Below, in pieces: positions 22,809 through 31,800 of a stretch of DNA of 64,000 bases; within the stretch, counting starts at the first letter, position 1, and each line of letters begins with the position of its first letter. The DNA comes from Neoceratodus forsteri. Its lineage: Eukaryota; Chordata; Ceratodontiformes; Ceratodontidae. A program made the translations under genes and the position numbers. The stretch lies in contig JADMNL010000023.1 in assembly GCA_016271365.2 (NCBI GenBank), positions 604,162,501 to 604,226,500 of the forward strand, in the 5' to 3' direction. The notes beneath the pieces were generated by a model. That model ran no database searches. It saw only the letters and a list, made by a program, of their open reading frames with translations, and was not told where the DNA came from.

Positions 22809-25087
22809 ATGTCCGGTTCGGGAGCAAGGCGTAAGTCGAAGGCGGGCCGCGCCCCTATGCGTCGGTGCTCCTGTGGCCGGCATTTTTCCGCCTTGGACCG
22901 GCATGATGTCTGTCTCGTTGCCTGGGACCCAACCACAACATGGATGCGCGCGACGCTTGTTTCTCCATGGACCGTGTCCTCAAGTCATAGCGTTCAAGCT
23001 CGGCAAGGCCACTGACCTTCGGGGACGCGGCCGGGCCCAGCCCCAGGTAAGATCTCTAGGCCCTTCCCTCGGGTCCCTCCCAGGCCTATATGGTCCGCGG
23101 AGGAGGAGGCTTCCTCCTCTTCTCTTGCCGAAGAGGAAGCTTCTCTCACGGTGTTGGGGGAACGTCGTAGTCCCACCCGGGGCTGCGACAGGGGACACCC
23201 TTGGCAGTCACCTCCTCGGAGGTGCAGGCTCCCAGTGTGAGGCCCAGCACCTGGGCCCTGGCGCAGTGGACCGGCGCCGCCTTCGGCGCAGTTTCGGATC
23301 TCGGCGCCGCAGGGCTGGCTTTGCGCTCGGCAGTGCCGGGTTGGGTTCCGGCTATCGGGGTGGCGCGGGGCCTAACTGGCGCGGCAGGGGCCAGGACTGC
23401 CTGGCTGTCGCGGGTGGGCTGGGGTCGTCCGCGCCCGTTCTCCGGGACCCCTGGGTTGCCAGCATCGAGGTTCTGCTGATCTGGTCCTCTTCGGAGGCTG
23501 ATGATTCGGATGAGGACCCATCCTGGCTCCCTGACTCTTCGGAGTCGGGTCCCGGTGGCACGGGTGCTAGGCGGCACAGCGGGCTCTCCCGGCTGTCCCC
23601 TCTCCCGCCCCTCCCTGAGGGCCCTCGGCTAGGGGCCGGGTCCCGGGGTGATGTGTGGGGACTGGGGGCCCCCTCCTAGGGGGTCTGTGATAGCTACCCT
23701 CCCAGGTGCTGTTGCCACCTCTTGGGGTGGGGGAATGCTGAGTCGAGGGCTCTCTCGAGTCGGGATGGTCGTCACGTCTGCGCCCGGCCACCTAGGTGGG
23801 GTGGCTAGGAGTCGTAGCGCCGAACCCCGCCTTTCCCTCTTGGGCCCTGGGGTTTCCTCCGGTGGCGTTGCTGTGGACTGCCCTTCTGGATCCATGCAGT
23901 CCCGGGTTTGTCACAGGGGAAGATCCCCCGCCTGGGCTCTTCCAGGCATCGCATCCCCAGGGTCTCGTCTTGCGGCCTGGTTTGTTGTCCGGGATCCCGC
24001 CAGCTCGGGCTCCGTTCCTGGATTTCAGAGTCCTAGCAGAGGTCAGTTGCCTCTTCGCAGGTGCCCTTCTCCAGTACCTCTGCTTCCACCCCCCGCTCTT
24101 CCAGGCCATGTCGGTCCTATGGGTCCGTTATCCTGGGAGCAGTTCAGAGGTTCTGCAGCGGCCTTCCCCTCATATGTTAGACACATGCATGAGCGGGTCT
24201 TTCGACTCTCCTCACCGCCGCAGGAATCTTTTGGACATTCGTGCTCTCCATCATCCTCGTCTTCCTCCTCTGAGGGAGAGGAACCCCTTGCTCACCTTTC
24301 TTCTGACACTGATTTCACTGAATATCAGCGATTCCTTTCGAGGATGGTGAGGGATCTTCGAATCTCTTACGTTAGGAGAGACAATACTGAACGGGAGACG
24401 CGTGAATTCCTTGGAGAATTCAGTGCCCAACACCTGGTGGTACCTTCCTGGCCTATCCCCTTCCAGGAGGCGTCTATCTGTTCCTGGCAGTTGCAAGCGG
24501 CCATCTCTCCAGCCCCGGCAGACTGTCGTCGAAGGTATTGTGCCCGTTGAGATCCCTGGGTACTCTTCCCAACCTGTCCTCGGGTTTGGTCTCTAGAGAC
24601 TCCTTCTGGGCGTCGCCGCCTGACGATCATCCACGGATTCGAATCCCTACAGTTCGTCCGGTGGGGGCGAATAGTGTTCTCTTCTTCTCGTGTGGTGGCT
24701 TGCATTGCATCACATCAGGCTCACCATACTGTCTACAATCGGCATCTGTGGTCGATGCTTTCCCAGCTCTTAGCATCAATGCCTGATACGGAGCACAACA
24801 GACAAGCTGTTGCCCTCTCTGCTGTAGGCCTGGAGCTGGCAAGACACCAAGCAAGGGCATCTTATGACGCCAGTGAGGTGGCTTCCAGGCTTGCGGGGAC
24901 AGCGATCTGCATTAGGCAGACGGCATGGCTTCGTCTATCAAAGTTGTTACCCCTGGCCCGGCGTAGGGTGATTCGGCCTGCTTTCCGGGGACCCGCCTTT
25001 TTTTTCTCCAGAGCTAGGAGACTTCTGCAGGGGCTTCTTCTGTCTCCTCGTCCTTGGGGGGCACCTCCTAGCTCTTCTCCCACTTAG
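22809..25087 (+). pseudogene. Element D gag-like region
   Basis: The ATG at 22809 reads MSGSGARRKSKAGRAP then CSCGRHFSALDRHDVC. After a one-base shift the next frame gives RCLGPNHNMDARDACFSMDR. The C..H..C..CLGxNH pattern parallels the Cys/His motif of family-1 gag (CVYCLGFNH), which suggests a shared DIRS gag module. Further on are Pro/Gly-rich stretches, a Ser-rich tract (near 24255), SDTDFTEYQRFLSRMVRDL (about 24300) and the frame 24674-25087 with RHQARASYDASEVASRLAGTA. The last block is also present in remnant F at 62661. Overall GC and CpG are high. Function is inferred only from position and motif. Confidence 0.65.
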
Positions 25088-25204
25088 GCTTCTCTCTGTA
25101 TTAGCCAGGGTCTTCCCCTTCTGTTTTCTCACCAGCAGGAGGCTGGGGGTCTTGTTCCCTCAGGGTTCTACCCCCCCCTTTTTAAGGGGAGAGGGGGCTT
25201 GGTA

Positions 25205-25310
25205 CTCACCCAAGCAGTAATGAATGAAGATTGACAAGGGAAGATATGAAAATTACATACCTACCGTAATTCTTGATCTTCTCTTGTATCTTCACCATTC
25301 ATTACTGATA
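25205..25310 (+). repeat. Element D ICR
   Basis: The first half (CCCAAGCAGTAATGAATGAAG, GACAAGGGAAGAT) is the reverse complement of the left end. The second half (ACCGTAATTCTTGATCTTCTC, TTCACCATTCATTACTG) is the reverse complement of the right end near 26400-26455. GAA marks the joint. Confidence 0.88.
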
Positions 25311-26264
25311 CCCACCCTCCTTCCCCTCAGTGGCCTCCTTCTGTGGCGTCTCCCCCTCCCGTCTCGTTCCTCTTACTCCCCTTGGCCTTTATGCCACCAA
25401 AAAAAAAATTTCTGTTTTCTATTCTTAGTGAATGGATCCCCTTTTTTCCTCAAGGTAAAGAGGAACGAGCACGGTTGTATTTGTCTAATTCTGAGGGAAC
25501 TCTTTCTGACCGCCCTTAGGGTGCGATTCCTAAATACCTTCTTCAGGTTATACAGTTTCACAGCCCAAATGGCCATGCTTTGACTGGGCCTCGGCAAAGT
25601 CTAGAATCCTCCTGGCAGGTATTATTCGAGCTCTTCTGGATACTGACTGAACTTGTCAGCTCTGAGCATCTGTTTGCCTTGCCTTAGGGAGTCTGATTGA
25701 GTTCCACTCTATCTTTCATACAAAACTGCCTTCGAGAAGGCATAGTTTTTCCCATACACTACTGTGTTGGCACTTAACAAGGTGCTAAGGGACTTAGTCC
25801 CCTTCCTGGATGGGCGCTCTACCCGGAACAGGTTCTGCCCGGGCAGTCTAGGAGCCCTCAACTAGGATGAAGGGACTTGGCATGTTGAGAGTTCAGAGTG
25901 TCCGCCCTCATTCGGATCTGTTCAGGTGGTTCGGTTGAACCTCCCCTCAGTCCTAGCAACTGGGATTCTTGCTCCCTTGTTAGTTTCGAGCCTATAAGCC
26001 TCTCAGCCAATGCTTGATGGGCACTGTTCTCCCTGTCAGCATGCCTCTTTCTCTCTTCTTCTTCTTCTTCCCTTTCCTTCTTTCTGTTTCTCCCCTAGAG
26101 CCGCCCCGGAAAGGAGGCCCTGCGGTCCCTTAGGGTAGGAATTCTCTCTCCTCTGTCTATTCTCCATTGGCTTATTCCTTTTTCAGTTTATTTCCTTTCC
26201 TTTTTCTATCCCTCGGCTCTCTTGCCTCGCTTTCTTTTTTTTTACCCTTTATTTTCGCCTCTCC
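25311..26264. other. Element D region between ICR and right terminus
   Basis: This is T/C-rich with several pyrimidine runs (CTTCTTCTTCTTCC near 26055). I see no conserved protein. It is longer than the equivalent spacer in family 1. Confidence 0.45.
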
Positions 26265-26463
26265 GGCTACAGAACTGAGATAGAGGAGGTCTGCCTCCCT
26301 AACGGCTGCCCCTCGTGCATGACGCAGACGTCATCCTCGAGGGCGCTCATGGAGCAGACTCCAAAGAAAACTCCCTGAAGTAGTGCACTCCGCTTAACCC
26401 AAGCAGTAATGAATGGTGAAGATACAAGAGAAGATCAAGAATTACGGTAGGTACGTAATTTTC
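26265..26463 (+). repeat. Element D right inverted terminus
   Basis: It is the inverse of the left terminus, ending CAAGAATTACGGTAGGTACG and then TTC. The last 30 bp lack a left-end partner but are duplicated inverted in the ICR. Confidence 0.85.
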
Positions 26464-26559
26464 ATTTTCTGACGGTTGGTCTCCTGCTTCAGATCCCCCA
26501 ATGTATATACTTGGCTGGCCTTGTATGCCTTAAAATTCTTGTTTTTTGTTCCCAAGTTC

Positions 26560-26746
26560 TTGTAGTATTGCCACATTGGACTGCTTTAAGTAGAACTGAA
26601 ACAGGAAGTGGAGGGATGGATGTCCCCTGCCGTAGAGATCTGTTTCCTGCCTGTGGATCAGCATCAGGAGGTACAGCCCAGGAGTAAGGAAGCCCGGACG
26701 ACCAGCCGTCGGAGAAAGAAAATTTTCAGGTATTTAAATTTCGATT
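26560..26746 (+). repeat. Element E right inverted terminus
   Basis: It contains GATCAGCATCAGGAGGTACAG and GGAGTAAGGAAGCCCGG, inverted relative to 20240-20340, and ends TATTTAAATTTCGATTTC at the TTC edge. Confidence 0.85.
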
Positions 26747-27660
26747 TCTTTACCTCCTGTGGACAGGCGAATGGACAAGAGGTATATGTTGTCATACCCA
26801 GGTACGGAGTACTTGTACCAGCAATGTAGCCATGTTGAGGTTGTGCAGTGTGATAAGGCTAACATACCCTTGGCTTCACCCCCAAAAAAAAGATAAAGAC
26901 TTCAGGAGTATAGCGCAGTGGTTTAAGGATCCGAGTTGCAAATCTGAGATCTGGGTTTGAATCCCACAACCCCCTTTGCATATACTGTGTGACCCTGAGC
27001 AAGTCCCTTGACTTCCCTGTGTTCCCAGGTTGCACTGGTAAACAAGCTTTCAGCTTAGTGTGTCTCACCTGGTTAAACAATTGGGGGGAAAAAATTGGAA
27101 GCCATGGTAAAGAAACAGTACATGGCATCTTCCTTGGGACTCAGGCAGGCTAACTATATTGCCTACACAGCCAGATGCCAGAAGTCCAGATGGGATACTG
27201 TTGTGGAACTGTCTAAACAGGGCCCCCCCCCCCAGCTTGCCAAGGAGCTGGAGGAGGTGGCTGCTGATGGGATTGAGGCATCAAAAATCCAGATTCATGC
27301 TGCTGTGGACTCCAATGACGTGTCAAGAGTCATGGCTACATCTGTGGCTTTTTGGAGACTAGCTTGGCTCAGATGTACTAGCCTATCACAGGACTCCCAG
27401 GCTAAGGCCATGGATTTCCCTGTTGTCGAGAATTCTCTGTTTGGGAAGCAGACAGAGAATTGTACGAAAAAGATGGATGAGTACAGGACCACCTACAGGA
27501 GCGCACAGGCCAAGGAAAGGCATGCAACTCCTCAGAAGCAGTAGGCTAGGGGCAGGGCCAGGCCTTTTCACAGGCCTTTCTAGCAGGCATAGGTCTCCTC
27601 TCCTTTTTCTCAGAGGGGGTTCTTCAGAGGGAGAGGCAGATGGGGGATGAGTAGGGTTGC
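26747..27660 (+). pseudogene. DIRS B gag-like protein, second part
   Basis: The B sequence resumes at TTTACCTCCTGTGGACAG, collinear with element C. A SINE interrupts it at 26905-27092. The open frame 27095-27544 reads MVKKQYMASSLGLRQANYIAY, then QKSRWDTVVELSKQ, AVDSNDVSRVMATSVAFWR and MDFPVVENSLFGKQ. It ends in an Arg/Gly-rich stretch near 27550-27640, the probable nucleic-acid-binding tail. It is nearly identical in layout to gag of C. Confidence 0.8.
26905..27092 (+). mobile_element. tRNA-derived SINE with MIR/CORE-like body
   Basis: The pol III A box TAGCGCAGTGG (26911-26921) and B box GGTTTGAATCC (26954-26964) are followed by ACTGTGTGACCCTGAGCAAGT, the block typical of CORE/MIR-type SINEs. 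The end is a short A-run near 27086. It splits the gag of DIRS B. No convincing target duplication is seen. Confidence 0.8.
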
Positions 27661-27694
27661 ATCCTGTTAGCCTAATGCTCCAGCCAAGCAGACA

Positions 27695-29130
27695 CTCTGA
27701 TGTGTCAGCCCGGTCAACTCTCCAATTCCTATAGGAGGCAGGCTGGCTTACTACTTCCAGAACTGGAAGTCTGTTACCTCCAGGGACTGGCCCTCAGCTT
27801 CAGAAAATTTCCAGAGCTGAGGGTCAGGTCCTTTCCACCTGCAGACATCTCCGAAACCATTGCCCTAGAGGCAGAGGTTTAATCTCTGCTGGCTCTGAGC
27901 CATAGAGAGAGTGAGTTCCTGCACTTAACAGGGACAAAGGTCTATATTCCTGATACTTCCTTAACCCGAAAAAGATGATGTGTGGTGGCCCATCCTAGAC
28001 TTAAGATACCTAAATAAGCACCTACTAAAGCCAAGATTCAAAATGGGGACTCTGGGAATAATTCTTCCCTCTCTAAGGCCAGGGGACTGGCTAGCCTCCC
28101 TGGACCTAAAGGATGTCTACTTGCACATTCCCATCAGATGCTCCAACAAAAAGTACCTCAGGTTTGAACTGCCTTCAGGCCATTACCTGTTCAAAGCAAT
28201 GCCCTTCGGCCTCACATCGGCTCCTAGGGTGTTTTACAAAATGCCTAGCAGTAGTAGTAGCCTTTCTAAGGAGACAAAAGATCTCCATATTCCCATACCT
28301 GGACGACTGGCTCATTGTGGGTCAGTCTCCAGACCAAGTCAAGTCAGATTTACAAGTGATGCAATGAGTGCTCACTTCTCTAGGATTCCTCCTCAGTCTT
28401 CCTAAATCAGTTCTCGAAACAGTGCAACTCTTCTACTTCAAAGGAGTAGAGTTGGATACTGTCAAAGCAAGAGCCTTTTTCCCTCTGGCAAGGGTAAAGG
28501 CCATTGTAGAGCTGGCTTCCTCTTTCCATCTTCTGGTGTCTCGGCCAACAAGACAGTTCCTTAAACTTCTGGGCCACATAGCAGCTTCCACTGCAGTGGT
28601 ACAAGGGGCCAGATTTTAGATGAGGGACATACAGTTCCATTTGAGGCCTTTTTGGTCTCAGAAAAAAGATCCTCTAACCAAACTTATTCCAGTGACTCGG
28701 ACCCTGATCCAGGCTCTCCAGTGGTGGTTGGATCAGGACAACCTCAGGCAATGAGTCCCATTCATCACTCAGTCTAATTCTGTGGTTCTAACCACAGATG
28801 CTTCTCTCCTGGGGTGGGGAGCTCACCTAGGAGCTCTCACAGCTCAGGGACTGTGGTCCCCCCAGGAGTATCTTCTCCCCATCAGTCTTATGGAGCTTAG
28901 GGCAGTATACCTGACTCCACAAGCCTTCTCGGAATCAGTACAGAACAAGGTGGTTCAGATCAGGACAGACACCACCACCTTGTAGTACATCAACAAGCAG
29001 GGAGGCACTCTGTCTACGACCTTGTGTACAGAAGTCTTGAAATTATGGTCCTTGGCTTATTCTCTACAGACCTCTCTGGTAACAGTCCACCTTCCAGGGA
29101 AGGACCGTGTGCTAACAGATGCATTGAGCA
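27695..29130 (+). pseudogene. DIRS B reverse transcriptase / RNase H
   Basis: The blocks are WWPILDLRYLNKHLLKPRF (about 27980), SLDLKDVYLHIPIRCSNKK (about 28100), AMPFGLTSAPRV, IFPYLDDWLIVGQSPDQV (about 28290-28345, catalytic YLDD) and the RNase H block VVLTTDASLLGWGAHLG (28782 on) with LMELRAVYL keeping the Glu. HLPGKDRVLTDALSR (about 29088) supplies the last acidic residue. Several frameshifts and a stop (WY codon near 28985) break it. Confidence 0.87.
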
Positions 29131-29553
29131 GGATTTCCCAGGGCCATCACGAGTGGTCCCTAGACCCCCTAGTGTTAAAATTGATCTTTTCAAGGTGGGG
29201 CACTTCAGAGATAGATCTCTTTGCAGCCCCAGGCAATCACCAACTTCATCTCTTCTGTTGCAGACCCCCAGTCTTGGCTTCAGTCCCTTTGGATGCTCTA
29301 ATTCTGGATTGGGAAGGGAAATTTCTGTATGCCTTCCCTCCTTTTCCTCTACTGTTCAAAGTCCTGGTCAAGATAAGGTCACAATCTTGCAAAGTGATCC
29401 TGATTGCTCCAGACTGGGCCAGACAGCCTTAGTATCCCCTGTTGCTGTCTCTAGCAGTCTGTCTTCCCCTATCTTTTCCCAGGAATCACAACCTGTTAAC
29501 CTCCTCTCAGGGAGGATCTGGTACCCCAACCTTCGGGGTCTCAACCTCAAGGC

Positions 29554-30587
29554 ATGGCTCTTGAAGAGCTAGAATATGCAAATTTACATCTGTCTCAAGG
29601 GGTTCTGGACATTCTCAAAGCCTCTCGAAAATCTGCCACCAGAAAAACTTACAACTCCAAATGGAAAAGATTCAGCATTTGGTGTTCCAAGAAGCATATA
29701 TCCCCAGGTACTACTAACTTGTCTACAGTTCTGGATTACATGATTCATCTTAATGGCCTAGGCCTCAGACCAGCTACCCTCAAAGTACACTTGTCAGCTG
29801 TTTCTGCATTTCTGTCAGTGGGAAAGCCCTCTTCACTGGCATCTCATCCTTTTTTCTGTAAATTCTTCAAAGGATTGCTTCATACCAGTCCCCCCTTTAG
29901 GGATCCTACTCCTGCTTGGGATCTTAATGTGTGCATTGCTCAGTTTATGCAACCCCCTTTTGAACCTTTGTCCTCAGCAGAGCTTAAGTACTTGACTTGG
30001 AAAACTGTGTTCCTGGTAGCAGTTTCCTCTGCCAGGCGCATCAGTAAACTGCAAGCTCTGTCAGTAGAGCCTGATTTTACCTCATTCCGTAAAGATAAGG
30101 TGGTCCTTAGAACCAACAGGAGGTTCTTACCCAAAGTGGTTTCAGATTTTCATCTGAACCAGTCCATGTCTCTTCTTGTATTTCTGGAGAGAGAATATTA
30201 CACAGTGTGGATGTTAAGAGGGCTCTTAGCTACTACATTGAGCATACTAAGGCTCTTAGGATTGAATCCCTCCAGTTGTTCCTCACTTATGGTGAAGTGG
30301 GGAAGGGCAAACCTGCTACAAAGAGAACTATTGCGAAGTGGATTGTTTCTTTTATACAATTCTGCTATGAAAAGCTAGGCAGAGTACCCCTCTTAGGCCT
30401 GAGGGCTCATTCCACTAGAGGTACAGCTGCTTCTCTGGCTGCTGCCAGAGATATACCCTTATTAGAGATATGCAAAGCAGCCACCTGGAAAATGGTCCAT
30501 ATATTCACTAAGCATTACTCTCTGTATATCCAGGCTAAGAGTGATGCTAGGTTTGGTACAGCAGTACTGCAGAGCCTAGTCCCAAAA
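29554..30587 (+). pseudogene. DIRS B tyrosine recombinase, single frameshift
   Basis: An open frame from 29554 (MALEELEYANLHLSQGVLD) runs through RKTYNSKWKRFSIWC and SARRISKLQALS, and a shift near 30190 moves to the frame 30207-30590. That frame has KRALSYYIEHTKAL, AHSTRGTAASLAAARD (HxxR), AATWK and the catalytic Tyr in TKHYSLYIQ. In RxSEL the Glu is replaced (RISKL). All four canonical catalytic positions (R, H, R, Y) remain, so this is the best-preserved recombinase of the three family-1 copies apart from the frameshift. Confidence 0.9.
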
Positions 30588-30629
30588 TAGGTTCGATACC
30601 CTCCTCCATGGAGGTACTGCTTGGTAGTC

Positions 30630-30735
30630 TGCATAATGTCAGAATACAGCAAGACTTCATGTTATTTGAAGAAAAAATGACTCACCTTAGTAATTGTGTT
30701 TCTTCTAATGGAGTCTTGCTGCATTCTGTCCTCCC
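30630..30735 (+). repeat. DIRS B ICR
   Basis: GTCAGAATACAGCAAGACTTC through CATGTTATTTGAAG (reverse complement of the left end) is joined to AAAAAATGACTCACCTTAG and TTCTAATGGAGTCTTGC (reverse complement of the right end). Confidence 0.9.
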
Positions 30736-30984
30736 TCCCTCTCAGAACCTGGTTTTTGAGAAGTGGGCTGGTAGGCGCAGTGGTGTTGCACCTCAGTGGT
30801 GTACTTGGCACTCTTCCCTTTTTAGACAGGGGGAGTGGGTTATTTATATGTTTTGGTAATTATTTTGTTCACTACCTGGTTTTTGTTTTTGGATTTCTCA
30901 ACTTCAGTTTTTTGGGGATCCAATATATTTGGTTGCCTTTTTGGCTAGTACATTTTACAGTTTCCTCATAGTGGGGGTAGTTGG

Positions 30985-31192
30985 TATTAGCTTGCAAGAA
31001 TCTGATGGTTACACTTCAGAGTGCAGCAGACAGAGGTTTGAACCGAGCTCAATGTTCTATGCTCTGGCATAGAGGTAACTCTTTATTCTCTGGAGCAGTT
31101 CAAGTGCTGGGGCTAACTGCATAATGTCAGAATACAGCAAAACTCCATTAGAAGAAACACAGTTACTAAGGCGAGTAATTTTTTTCTTATCT
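30985..31192 (+). repeat. DIRS B right inverted terminus
   Basis: It is the inverse of 18840-19025 over about 160 bp (GGGGCTAACTGCATAATGTC, AGAATACAGCAAAAC), plus the extra outer segment CCATTAGAAGAAACACAG to AGTAATTTTTTTC. Confidence 0.88.
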
Positions 31193-31800
31193 ACCAAATT
31201 ATGGCTTGCGTCCGTTAAAACAAAATATCGCTTTTCTGTGTCATCTGATAAGAAGCAGAATGAGGGGAGAATAAACTGTGGTAAGCCAACTGGGCCACCC
31301 AGCATGAGGTTAGGGTAAAATATTGAACTAAAAGGCCAACTGGGCCTAACTGAATCCGAAGTGCAGAGGGGTGGAGACGCCTGCACCATGGGAGGTGTGG
31401 AACTATCAATTTGGACTTCATCTGTGGGGATGTCACCGACCAGGGTGGGTAAACAACTCATTAAGGGAGCATAGTATTCTGTTCTCTTGAGTATCTCCCT
31501 CTGAGTACACATGACCCCGTAAATTGGGGAATAGGGAAGGAGAACAAGGAACCCAATGGTGAACCAAAGTTGCAAAAGACAAAGGGATAGGGTAAAGTAA
31601 GGGAGGGCTAGTTGGGAGTAAAGGTGCATCATTTCCAGACATGTGCTCACAGCCTGAGTCCCCTCAATGCAGCCCATAGTAAGTATGATGGGATGGGGCT
31701 GTATTATGTGGGGGTCATTCTTGTGTAACACCCTAAAACCCTGTGAGAAGTCTTCTTGTTTCATCCCTTCATGCTATGCAAGTAGCCAGTGGTGGTATTA
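31193..31800 (-). mobile_element. L1 fragment upstream of ORF2 (continuation beyond DIRS B)
   Basis: When B is removed this sequence abuts 18839, just 5' of the minus-strand L1 ORF2 start, so it should be the L1 inter-ORF or leader region. A minus-strand frame from 31764 runs into B's terminus (LLPYSPIYGVMCTQREILKR, YYAPLMSCLPTLVG), but I do not recognise an ORF1 domain in it. The plus-strand A-run at 31828-31847 limits the call. Confidence 0.5.

Larger units (their letters stand above)
22437..26463 (+). mobile_element. DIRS-like element D (family 2, gag only) inserted in E's ICR
   Basis: The left terminus 22437-22650 (TTCATCTTCCCTTGTC, CACCATTCATGACCGCTTGGG, CTCCTCTATCTCAGTTCTG) is found inverted at about 26265-26463. 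The ICR at 25205-25310 joins reverse complements of both ends. TTC is at both edges (22437-22439 and 26461-26463). The interior holds a GC- and CpG-rich gag-like region (22809-25087), but no RT, RNase H or recombinase, so the copy is non-autonomous. Its interior base composition is very unlike the surrounding elements. Confidence 0.85.
20237..26746 (+). mobile_element. DIRS-like element E (family 3, non-autonomous) inside DIRS B gag
   Basis: Its left end (TTCTCTCTCCTAAGC, CCGGGCTTCCTTACTCC, GATGCTGATCCACAG) recurs inverted at about 26560-26710 with few mismatches over more than 100 bp. A second inverted copy of the left end at 22378-22436, joined across element D to a reverse complement of the right end at 26464-26500, is the ICR. 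That three-part arrangement identifies a DIRS-type element. TTC flanks both edges, and DIRS B gag is collinear across the gap when compared with element C. Between 20500 and 22300 no RT or recombinase is recognisable, so E is a deletion derivative or a non-coding relative. Strand is inferred from the order left end, ICR, right end. Confidence 0.8.
18840..31192 (+). mobile_element. DIRS element B (family 1), carrying nested elements E and D
   Basis: This plus-strand DIRS copy spans 12.35 kb, of which about 6.5 kb is the E/D insertion. Order: left terminus 18840-19025, gag part 1 19409-20236, insertion E 20237-26746, gag part 2 26747-27660 (with a SINE), RT/RNase H about 27695-29130, tyrosine recombinase about 29554-30587, ICR 30630-30735, right terminus 30985-31192. 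TTC lies at the left edge. The right edge reads TTA, one base different. The host is a minus-strand L1, whose sequence resumes at 31193. Confidence 0.9.

Noticed and set aside
23201..23577. GC-rich antiparallel frames in element D considered as a CpG-island promoter with a new gene
   Set aside because: They lie inside a bounded DIRS element between its termini and ICR. Overlapping frames on both strands are a product of high GC.
24255..24330. SSDTDF similarity to the STAG2 N-terminus
   Set aside because: A short coincidental match inside element D gag, with flanking sequence that does not continue into STAG2.
22378..26500. Multiple similar repeats considered as a CRISPR-like or satellite array
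   Set aside because: The repeats are few, inverted and at element ends and ICRs. There is no regular spacing.
31057..31764. 235-residue minus-strand frame considered as a host gene
   Set aside because: It runs across the DIRS B right terminus into flanking L1-type sequence, so it is a chimera of repeats.
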